Shown here piece after piece: positions 1 to 5,229 of a stretch of DNA of 5,229 nucleotides. This stretch comes from Bacteroidales bacterium (GTDB lineage: Bacteria; Bacteroidota; Bacteroidia; Bacteroidales; Muribaculaceae). Both the position numbers and the translations under genes were made by a program. The notes beneath the pieces are model-generated. The model was not told the origin of the DNA, did not search any database, and was given only the letters and a program-made list of their open reading frames with translations. Numbering within the stretch: position 1 is the first letter of the stretch; each line of letters begins with the position of its first letter. Location: assembly GCA_014800105.1 (NCBI GenBank), contig JAAVGQ010000083.1, positions 1 through 5,229 on the forward strand. The letters are read 5' to 3'.

Positions 1-387
1 GTATTCAAGTTCAATGGTTGAGCGACTCAGTTTCAGGATGTCGAGTGTACCCACTTCGGGCAGATGAGTAGCAACTGTAGGCGCAAACTGGTCGTAGTCA
101 AAACGCAGGAGTAGCTTGTCGCCTTCCTGTTTCCAGGTGCCGGTGCAGGCGGGGGCACCGTGGTTAGCTTCTTCAGGCCACATGATAATTACGATTGAGC
201 TTTGGAATTTGAATATCATGTAGGGTGGCCCATAGTTGGGATCGGGCTCTCCGTCAATATTGAGCTCGTCAACCCTCCAGGTGCCAAACCAGTCACCTAT
301 GTCGCCGTTATTGCGTGTACACGAGCATGCAAGTATACACGCAATGGTTGCGAGGAAAGTAACGAATATATTTTTTAATCTTTTCAT
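1..387 (-). CDS. Small lipocalin-like lipoprotein, 3' end cut by window edge
   Basis: The frame is open from ATG at 387 down to base 1, giving 129 residues and no stop, so the C-terminus lies outside the window. The N-terminus (MKRLKNIFVTFLATIACILA) is a short basic start followed by a hydrophobic stretch, and it ends in a lipoprotein signal with two candidate lipidated cysteines, C21 (ILAC) and C23 (ACSC). The mature part begins with GDWFGTWRVDELNIDG (residues 30-45), the G-x-W strand-A signature of Bacteroidetes lipocalin-like lipoproteins. A second, similar strand GTWKQEGDKLLLRF follows at 83-96, then TLDILKLSRSTIELEY. This pattern suggests a small beta-barrel that may bind a lipid or other hydrophobic ligand, but the ligand is unknown. 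Right after the cysteine there is no strong acidic surface-export signal, so a periplasm-facing position is as likely as a surface one. The gene starts 15 bp after the wzi stop and is probably co-transcribed with it. The lipoprotein call is firm; the lipocalin fold is moderately supported. Confidence 0.8.
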   Translation of the reverse strand, partial: MKRLKNIFVTFLATIACILACSCTRNNGDIGDWFGTWRVDELNIDGEPDPNYGPPYMIFKFQSSIVIIMWPEEANHGAPACTGTWKQEGDKLLLRFDYDQFAPTVATHLPEVGTLDILKLSRSTIELEY

Positions 388-402
388 TGAGTAGTCTGAA
401 TT

Positions 403-1941
403 TTATCGGCGCAGTTTATTTACGTCGAGGTTGCATACCATTGAAACGAAGCAACCGAAGGAGTTGCCATAGAGTGTTCCATGGTCCATTGCTACCGAGC
501 CTTTAAAGCGCATGTAGTCATTGCGAGGGAATGGTCGGTAGATAACCTCAGCCATCCATGAAGTGTCGTGGCGTGAGACAGCGCGGGGAATGCGCACGGT
601 GCCCCAGCTCTTGCGGTAACCGCCTAACAGACGGTAGCTGACGTTGTTGGAAATCGTTCCGGTAATGCCAACATGAAAACCTCTCACAGCATTGTCGGCA
701 AACTGGAGATAGCCGTCAAGATTATATATGGGCGAGGGAAGGAATGGAGTGCCGAGCGACATTCCATAGTTAGCATAGGCATTATAATGATAGTTATTAT
801 AGTAGTCATCGCCACCGTCAGTGTGGACGGGGATGGTACAGCCGGGGATGTCATCGGGGTCGAAATGAATGGGTCCTGACTGGTTAGTGAAGTCAAGATA
901 TTCAACAACTGCACCGTCTACTATACCTTTTTGCTTAAATTTATATTCGATACCCCACAAGCCGTCAAAGCCGTTTAGGAAACCGATGCCTGAGCCTGTT
1001 TCCCAAGGTTTCTGGAGATAGCCTTTGACGGTGTCTCCCCAGGGAAGGTTATATCTCAAATGAATATCCCAGCTTCCGAGCAAGCTTCCGAGATAGTAAG
1101 ATTCGTCGCCTTCAGTGGGGAAAAACATCTTGAAAAATTCTTTTATTCCGGCGGGATTTTTCTCGACCTTGGTGACGCGGCCGTCACGATAAGTAGTAGT
1201 GGTACCGCCAAAGAATCCCGCAACCTGCATTCCCACGGTTACCGAGAATGGCATGGTTGACTTGGAGCGGAAATAGCAGCGCTTGTAGGTATAGAGGGGA
1301 CCGAGGCAAGTGTGGGCATTGTAGTGGTTGGCGTGGTTTTTAATCCAGCCGTTATCGCTCATCTTGCCATAACTTATTTCCCCTTGGATTTCGACCCATC
1401 CGTTGGTGAACGGAATTGGCTGGAAACCGTTGAATCCGGCTCGCACCTGGGGGATTGCACGAGCATTGGGGCTCTCGATAAGGTCGCCTGATGACAGCTC
1501 GTCATCAAGAAGTGCCGAGTGGCTGTTGACAAGGCCGGCCTGGAGGAAGAGCGAGCGGTAGTCAAGACGTCCGTAAAGTTGCTGGAGCCACACCACGGGG
1601 GGGCGCTGAGGGTTGGTAATCCACTCTTTGTCAGCCTCGACGTAGCGGGCGTAGTCGGTCTTGTTAGTCAGGGACATAATTCCTTCAGCCCCCCAGCTGT
1701 ATTTCCAGCGTGAGTTACGGATGCTGTCAGTGGCATGAACCCCGGCGTCAACGAGAAAAGTATTTGATTGTGTGATGCGCCCGTGGTTGTTAGAAGCCAC
1801 GTAGTAAGGCGCAAATGTTCCCGAGCTCGCGCCGGCTATTACTTCAGCATCTATCTGCAGCGGATAGTCCGCACGTGCCACGCCGGGCGTGGCGAGCAAA
1901 CCCAGAGCTGAGATGATGGATGTGAGTAATCGGCGTGACAT
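403..1941 (-). CDS. Capsule assembly Wzi family outer-membrane protein
   Basis: This is a complete 512-residue protein resembling the Bacteroidetes branch of the Wzi capsule assembly family (Caps_assemb_Wzi). E. coli Wzi is an outer-membrane beta-barrel lectin that helps attach capsular polysaccharide to the cell surface; the role of the Bacteroidetes branch is less certain. Residues 1-24 form a signal peptide with a likely cleavage after ARA (ARA|DY). Family-like signatures include GTFAPYYVASNNHGRI at 41-56, SSGDLIESPNARAIPQVRAG at 150-169 and DDYYNNYHYNAYANYG at 378-393. The rest alternates aromatic and polar residues as in beta-strands, e.g. VSYRLLGGYRKSWG near 434-447. Length is typical of the family. 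The ATG at 1941 is chosen because it directly precedes the signal peptide. It lies 24 bp after the N-acyltransferase gene and 15 bp before the lipoprotein gene. No glycosyltransferase or capsule export gene is visible nearby, so its substrate cannot be deduced from context. The gene holds a run of seven C (sense strand) at P114-P115. Confidence 0.88.
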   Translation of the reverse strand: MSRRLLTSIISALGLLATPGVARADYPLQIDAEVIAGASSGTFAPYYVASNNHGRITQSNTFLVDAGVHATDSIRNSRWKYSWGAEGIMSLTNKTDYARYVEADKEWITNPQRPPVVWLQQLYGRLDYRSLFLQAGLVNSHSALLDDELSSGDLIESPNARAIPQVRAGFNGFQPIPFTNGWVEIQGEISYGKMSDNGWIKNHANHYNAHTCLGPLYTYKRCYFRSKSTMPFSVTVGMQVAGFFGGTTTTYRDGRVTKVEKNPAGIKEFFKMFFPTEGDESYYLGSLLGSWDIHLRYNLPWGDTVKGYLQKPWETGSGIGFLNGFDGLWGIEYKFKQKGIVDGAVVEYLDFTNQSGPIHFDPDDIPGCTIPVHTDGGDDYYNNYHYNAYANYGMSLGTPFLPSPIYNLDGYLQFADNAVRGFHVGITGTISNNVSYRLLGGYRKSWGTVRIPRAVSRHDTSWMAEVIYRPFPRNDYMRFKGSVAMDHGTLYGNSFGCFVSMVCNLDVNKLRR

Positions 1942-1965
1942 TGGTATCTGTAATAAGAGAGATGG

Positions 1966-2907
1966 TTAAAGGCGCTCGTCCTGATTATAGCTCTCGATGT
2001 GACGGCGTTTCTTTTCCTCAAAAATTTCGCTGATGGCAAAGAAAATTCCGGTTTCTTCCACATCGCCAAACATGTCGTTGATGGAAGTGCCCAGCATGTG
2101 CATCGTGGGTGACAGGCTCATGTAGGCGTTCACAAGCGGGGGAATATTGAAACCCTTTGCTCTCACGGCATTGTTGAGGATACGGTAGTCTTCCTTAAAT
2201 GTAGAGCCAGTGAAGAGGGCTTTCATCTCGTTTACATCTATGTCAGGCTCCAGGGAGGTGATGGGGTAAACAAGGTGTTCAGGATCAGGGAAATGCTTGG
2301 ACAGGAAATAGAGAATCATGTCGCGGCATTCGCGTGAATAGGTGGGGTACATTGTCATCTTGCCGAAGAGGTATTTGATGTCGGGGTTGATGACAGTCAA
2401 TGCGCCCAGACCGTCCCAAAGGTTGTCAAGAGCAAAAATCGCTTTGGCTCCTGCGCGTGAAGACTGGAAACCCACTCTCACGAATGAACGGCCAAGCTCA
2501 AGTGTATTGGGTAGGTATTCTTTCACGAAGCGGGGAGAGAACTTGAACATGTGGGCAGTGGCAATGTGTGGCGTGCCGTCATCGCTGAGTTTAATTTCCG
2601 GACCAAAGATGAAGCGATAGCCACCGAGGATTAGTTTAGCCTCGGGGTCCCACACAATGAGCTGCTTGCAAGGCTGCTCCATGGTGTCATACTCGTCGAT
2701 GTCGCATGATTTACCGGTACCACCTCCGGCCTGCCTGAAGGCTTCTTCCCTGAGGCGGCCTATCTCCCTCATGATATTGGGGGATTCGTGAGCATCAGTA
2801 ACGTAGATGAGGTTGTGTCCCTTATTGGTATAGCGCAGGAACTTATCAGGCGTGAGTTCAGCCTCGATAAGTTCAAGTGGAACGGGTGAAATAATCTCTT
2901 CTTGCAT
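1966..2907 (-). CDS. glsB: OlsB-type N-acyltransferase, probable glycine N-acyltransferase (GlsB)
   Basis: This 313-residue protein resembles the OlsB/hemolysin-type branch of the GNAT-like acyltransferases (Pfam Acetyltransf_5). Family members move a 3-hydroxyacyl chain from acyl-ACP to an amino acid. In Bacteroides thetaiotaomicron the homologue GlsB uses glycine and gives N-(3-hydroxyacyl)glycine, including commendamide, the first step of glycine-lipid synthesis. Visible motifs are IGRLREEAFRQAGGGTGKSCDIDEYD (49-74, given here as the region from I49 to D74 with key residues R53, E54, F57, R58, D69, D71 and D74), the strand LIVWDPEAKLILGGYRFIFG (83-102), and ELGRSFV (137-143), which corresponds to the E-x-[SG]-R element shared with acyl-homoserine-lactone synthases. 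The C-terminal part (about 185-313) extends beyond the core GNAT fold, as in Bacteroidetes homologues. No signal peptide or membrane span is seen, so it is probably cytosolic or peripheral. It lies 55 bp downstream of the partner O-acyltransferase gene. The family is firm; glycine as the substrate is inferred from the Bacteroidales context and the pairing. Confidence 0.86.
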   Translation of the reverse strand: MQEEIISPVPLELIEAELTPDKFLRYTNKGHNLIYVTDAHESPNIMREIGRLREEAFRQAGGGTGKSCDIDEYDTMEQPCKQLIVWDPEAKLILGGYRFIFGPEIKLSDDGTPHIATAHMFKFSPRFVKEYLPNTLELGRSFVRVGFQSSRAGAKAIFALDNLWDGLGALTVINPDIKYLFGKMTMYPTYSRECRDMILYFLSKHFPDPEHLVYPITSLEPDIDVNEMKALFTGSTFKEDYRILNNAVRAKGFNIPPLVNAYMSLSPTMHMLGTSINDMFGDVEETGIFFAISEIFEEKKRRHIESYNQDERL

Positions 2908-2962
2908 ACTCCAAGAATCGGTTCGTAAAAATGACTTTAGAGAATAAACAGTTGTAACTTAT

Positions 2963-3829
2963 TTAGTTGGTCGACTCGTCAGGTGCCAGGTCATAGACAA
3001 TTTTCTTGATGGCATCAGCGGTTTCAGTCGCGTCCTTGCCCCCCTTGAGCGAGTTCCAGAGAATCAGCTTGCCTATGCTCAACGTGAAATGAGAGCCCTT
3101 GCTGCGGAATACTTCCCGCGGGAGCCGTATCATTTCAATATTGAATTTAAGTCCTAACTTCGTCCTTAAATGTGCAAATTTATAAAAAAATGATGAATTA
3201 TGACCATTAAAATGCACGGGAATGATGTCGCGCTGATTCTTGATGGACTTGTTGACAAACATTTTCTGCCATTTCAGGTCCTTGACTTTACCATTGTCAC
3301 CCCGGCGCGAAACCAGCCCGGCGGGGAAAATAAGCACAGGGTCATTGCCTTCCATTGCCTCGTCAAGCGAGTGGGAGGCATCGCGCGACTGCGAGCCGTG
3401 CTTGTTGATGGGAACGAATGTTCCTGAGAGCGGCTCTATAGCCATGAGGAGATCGTTGACGATGAACCGTACATTGCCGCCCCAGTATTCCTGAGCCCAC
3501 TTGATCAGCGACATGCCGTCAAGACCTCCCAGCGGATGATTGCTGACGATGGTGACGCGCCGATGGGCCGGATCAGGAAGATTTCCCTCTCCCTTAATAC
3601 TCAAGGTGATATCGAGATGTTCAAGCACGCCACGGCAAAAGTCGGCATCGCGTTTTCCGTGGCAATAATCGAGCATATCATTCATTTCCTGCTGGCAGAT
3701 GATCTTTTCCAGCCTGCGTATGAGGAAGCCGGGAATGAAGCGGTAATAGCGCGGAAGGCGAGAGCGTAGCACTGCGTCAAGATCGATGTGTAGGGCATTC
3801 TCCTCAGGCTTTACGATACTGTTGCTCAT
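2963..3829 (-). CDS. glsA: PlsC/OlsA-type lysophospholipid acyltransferase, probable glycine-lipid O-acyltransferase (GlsA)
   Basis: This 288-residue protein looks like a member of the PlsC-type acyltransferase superfamily. The catalytic block is SNHPLGGLDG (96-105) with H98 and D104. The spacing is HX5D rather than the textbook HX4D. Block II is GTFVPINK (136-143) and block III is FPAGLVSR (168-175), replacing the FPEGTRS of true lysophosphatidate acyltransferases. Block IV is IIPVHFNG (202-209). These deviations, and the gene next to an OlsB-type enzyme, argue for an OlsA/GlsA role: O-acylation of the 3-hydroxyl of N-acylglycine to give the two-chain glycine lipid. There is no convincing membrane span, so it is probably peripheral at the inner membrane. 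The start ATG at 3829 overlaps the holA stop by 4 bp (ATGA), which suggests translational coupling. Residues 206-232 are encoded by an unusually AT-rich stretch. An alternative role in ordinary phospholipid synthesis cannot be excluded from sequence. Confidence 0.84.
   Translation of the reverse strand: MSNSIVKPEENALHIDLDAVLRSRLPRYYRFIPGFLIRRLEKIICQQEMNDMLDYCHGKRDADFCRGVLEHLDITLSIKGEGNLPDPAHRRVTIVSNHPLGGLDGMSLIKWAQEYWGGNVRFIVNDLLMAIEPLSGTFVPINKHGSQSRDASHSLDEAMEGNDPVLIFPAGLVSRRGDNGKVKDLKWQKMFVNKSIKNQRDIIPVHFNGHNSSFFYKFAHLRTKLGLKFNIEMIRLPREVFRSKGSHFTLSIGKLILWNSLKGGKDATETADAIKKIVYDLAPDESTN
3175..3182 (-). promoter_or_regulatory. Possible internal promoter element within glsA
   Basis: The minus strand reads TAAATTTG, an exact match to the Bacteroidetes -7 consensus, inside an AT-rich patch of the O-acyltransferase gene. 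It lies about 268 bp upstream of the glsB start and could drive glsB, wzi and the lipoprotein gene separately from holA. No good -33 TTTG is visible at the usual distance, and the match may simply reflect the Lys-Phe codons of the protein. Confidence 0.2.
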
Positions 3830-4857
3830 AGCTTTCCTGTGGCGGTTAAAATGTGGTACACGAGGGCGTGAAGCAAAGCATAGGCATCCTGGCGGCTACC
3901 ATTGCCCTTTGACTGGTTGTCGTAATTCTTTATCTCGGAGAGTATCTCAACAACCTGGGCCGGAGAATAATTGCGCATCGCGGCTGAAATATCTTTGAGC
4001 TGCATGCTCCACTTGAGGCCCAATGCAGCCATGAGCGAGCGTTCGCTCTTGTCAGGAGTATATTGTGCGATGAGGACGCTTGAAAAAAGGTTGTACAGAA
4101 TTGTTGAAATAACTGTGAACGGGTTTCCCTTGGGGTTGTGGCTGAAGTGGTCGAGAATGGTCATAGCCTTCTCGGCGTCACGGCAGGCTACCGCTGCTAC
4201 GAACTCAAAGTTATTGTACTCCTTGCTCACGCCTATGTTTCGTTCCACCGCCTCAGGAGTCACCATGGCACCCTGTCCAAGGGTAACTGTGAGCTTGTTG
4301 ACCTCATTGAAGATGCGTGAAAGATCGTTTCCCACGAAGTCGCGCAGCATTATCAGCGCTTTAGGGTCGACACTCAGTCCCTTGTTGGTGATGAATTTTT
4401 CGATGGCTGCAGCGAGCATGTTGTCCTTCAGTTTCTTGGACTCGAATACTACCCCTCCGCCTTTCTTGATTGCTTTCAGGACTTCAGCACCTTTGTACTC
4501 TTCGCCACGGTGAGCGAGAAAAAGCACGGTTGTTGAGGTGGGAGCCTCAAGATAGGTGGTGAGACCTTTGAGGAAGCGGGCTCCGCCGGCTTGAACTTCC
4601 TTGACAATCACCACCTGGCGGTCAGTCATCATTGGATAGCGACGGCAGGTGTCCATCACGGTGTCAGCATCAATCTGTGGCGCGTAAAGGGTGTAGAGGT
4701 TGAAGTCGCGGTCACCTTCGGGTATAATCTGCTCTGCATCAGCCAGGAGCTGGTCAATGAAGTAGCCTTCCTCGCCGTGCAGGAGATAGACGGGAGCGAG
4801 CACTTTCTTTTTAATCTGGTTCTGCACTGAGGCAAAATTCACAGTTTCTGTAGCCAT
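3826..4857 (-). CDS. holA: DNA polymerase III subunit delta
   Basis: This 343-residue protein matches HolA, the delta subunit of the clamp-loader complex, which opens the beta sliding clamp and helps place it on primed DNA at the replication fork. The N-terminal region has the HolA hallmark APVYLLHGEEGYFIDQLL (21-38), in the place where the related gamma/tau ATPases carry a nucleotide-binding loop; delta itself lacks a Walker A motif. Next comes the conserved strand block RYPMMTDRQVVIVKEVQ (73-89), then TVLFLAHRGEEYKG (110-123). The middle LRDFVGNDLSRIFNEVNKL is the typical helical lid segment, followed by a C-terminal collar domain. Length is normal for the family. The ATG at 4857 is the first start in frame and gives the expected N-terminus. 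It is the first gene of the minus-strand series, overlaps the downstream acyltransferase gene by 4 bp, and is divergent from the HsdR-N-like gene. Confidence 0.95.
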   Translation of the reverse strand: MATETVNFASVQNQIKKKVLAPVYLLHGEEGYFIDQLLADAEQIIPEGDRDFNLYTLYAPQIDADTVMDTCRRYPMMTDRQVVIVKEVQAGGARFLKGLTTYLEAPTSTTVLFLAHRGEEYKGAEVLKAIKKGGGVVFESKKLKDNMLAAAIEKFITNKGLSVDPKALIMLRDFVGNDLSRIFNEVNKLTVTLGQGAMVTPEAVERNIGVSKEYNNFEFVAAVACRDAEKAMTILDHFSHNPKGNPFTVISTILYNLFSSVLIAQYTPDKSERSLMAALGLKWSMQLKDISAAMRNYSPAQVVEILSEIKNYDNQSKGNGSRQDAYALLHALVYHILTATGKL

Positions 4858-4893
4858 GAAAGGATGATTTTAGAGCATGTACACTTTTTTTTG

Positions 4894-4925
4894 TAAATTT
4901 ACGCATTATTTCAGCAAGATTGAAA
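4894..4925 (-). promoter_or_regulatory. Possible promoter of the holA-gls-wzi series
   Basis: On the minus strand TAAATTTA (4901 to 4894) matches seven of eight positions of TAnnTTTG, and a TTTC (4925 to 4922) lies 20 bp upstream as a weak -33 element. Transcription would begin near 4887, about 30 bases before the holA start. The -7 box lies inside the perfect palindrome GTAAATTTAC (4893-4902), so it could also be a regulator site. Tentative. Confidence 0.35.
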
Positions 4926-4936
4926 CATTGCAACTA

Positions 4937-4944
4937 TAAATTTG
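4937..4944 (+). promoter_or_regulatory. Bacteroidetes-type -7 promoter element for the HsdR-N-like gene
   Basis: TAAATTTG is an exact match to the Bacteroidetes -7 consensus TAnnTTTG. Transcription would start near 4951, leaving an untranslated leader of about 25 bases before ATG 4976. The -33 element is weak: the closest TTTC-like match ends 24 bp upstream, and a TTG at 4920-4922 is too near. The assignment rests on the -7 match and its position. Confidence 0.5.
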
Positions 4945-4975
4945 ACCTCGCGTGGCTGATAACTATAATACGGTA

Positions 4976-5229
4976 ATGAATACACGGCTGGCACTCCCCC
5001 CGGCTCCACTGCGTTTCAGACAGGAGGAAGGGATGGTCAAGGTGCTCGACCCCTTGCGGCGCAAGTTTGTAGCCTTGACGCCTGAGGAGTGGGTGCGCCA
5101 GCATTTTGTCCATTATCTTATCGCCTATCGTGACTATCCCGCCGGACTGATGGGAAACGAACTTTCAGTGAATCTGAACGGTACCTCACGTCGATGTGAT
5201 ACCGTGGTCTATGACCGCGAAGGCAAGCC
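4976..5229 (+). CDS. HsdR N-terminal domain-like protein, 3' end cut by window edge
   Basis: The frame is open from ATG at 4976 to the right edge (84 full codons, no stop), so only the N-terminus is present: MNTRLALPPAPLRFRQEEG, then VKVLDPLRRKFVALTPEEWV (21-40), RQHFVHYLI and NELSVNLNGTSRRCDTVVYD. This is the pattern of the small Bacteroidetes proteins annotated as type I restriction enzyme R N-terminal domain (HSDR_N_2 family). R-D/x-C-D-x-V-V-Y resembles the start of a PD-(D/E)xK nuclease-like core, with D75 in RRCDTVVYD a candidate acidic residue. Such proteins often stand alone next to holA, without hsdM or hsdS, so a restriction role should not be assumed; their function is unknown. A GTG at 4952 is also in frame and would add eight residues (VADNYNTV), but it would lie almost at the predicted transcription start, so ATG 4976 is preferred. 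Confidence 0.82.
   Translation, partial: MNTRLALPPAPLRFRQEEGMVKVLDPLRRKFVALTPEEWVRQHFVHYLIAYRDYPAGLMGNELSVNLNGTSRRCDTVVYDREGK

Noticed and set aside
673..914. Short open frames on both strands inside the wzi gene, including an isoleucine/valine-rich 68-residue one that could look like a membrane peptide
   Set aside because: They lie in other frames of a gene with strong family signatures; the hydrophobicity comes from the Tyr/Asn-rich codons of the NYHYNAY region.
1942..1965. Search for a terminator between glsB and wzi, and likewise at 388-402 and 2908-2962
   Set aside because: No GC-rich hairpin followed by a T-run was seen in these short gaps, which supports read-through along the series.
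2707..2730. Walker A-like sequence AGGGTGKS (residues 60-67) in the N-acyltransferase
   Set aside because: It fits [AG]x4GK[ST], but it lies in the part of the OlsB-type fold where a glycine-rich GTG stretch is usual, and no Walker B or other NTPase motif follows.
3971..4513. 180-residue open frame on the plus strand opposite holA
   Set aside because: It is fully antisense to a well-supported holA gene, and its serine/leucine/arginine-rich translation has no recognisable domain; it is a shadow frame.
4952..4954. GTG as an alternative start of the HsdR-N-like gene
   Set aside because: It lies at the predicted transcription start and would add only eight residues; ATG 4976 gives a sensible leader.
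4964..4969. TATAAT, a sigma-70-like -10 box upstream of the HsdR-N-like gene
   Set aside because: It is only seven bases before the ATG, too close for a normal leader, and Bacteroidetes use the TAnnTTTG element instead.

Overview
The window looks like a chromosomal segment of a Bacteroidales bacterium, with gut families such as Muribaculaceae or Bacteroidaceae most likely. The evidence is a Bacteroidetes-type Wzi outer-membrane protein, a glycine-lipid (GlsB/GlsA-like) acyltransferase pair, a holA gene divergent from an HsdR-N-like gene, weak Shine-Dalgarno sequences, and promoter elements resembling the Bacteroidetes -7 box TAnnTTTG. The genus assignment is an inference from gene content and moderate base composition.

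Layout: five genes lie head to tail on the minus strand, from right to left: holA (DNA polymerase III delta, 4857-3826), a PlsC/OlsA-type acyltransferase (3829-2963), an OlsB-type N-acyltransferase (2907-1966), a Wzi-family outer-membrane beta-barrel protein (1941-403), and a small lipocalin-like lipoprotein cut by the left edge (387-1). The gaps are a 4-bp overlap, 55 bp, 24 bp and 15 bp, so they could form one transcription unit. A 118-bp divergent intergenic region (4858-4975) separates holA from a plus-strand gene (4976 to the right edge) whose product resembles the HsdR-N nuclease-like domain family.

How they fit together: the two acyltransferases are the centre of interest. In Bacteroides thetaiotaomicron the corresponding pair (glsB, glsA) makes glycine lipids. 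GlsB joins a 3-hydroxy fatty acid to glycine, giving N-acylglycines such as commendamide, and GlsA adds a second acyl chain to the hydroxyl group. The two downstream genes encode envelope proteins, so the cluster reads as envelope/lipid genes co-transcribed behind a replication housekeeping gene. No RNA gene, CRISPR array, insertion sequence or clear terminator was seen. Every stretch longer than 120 bp is covered by a gene. I found no convincing wholly new system; the glycine-lipid pair with its atypical PlsC motifs and its outer-membrane neighbours is the best lead.
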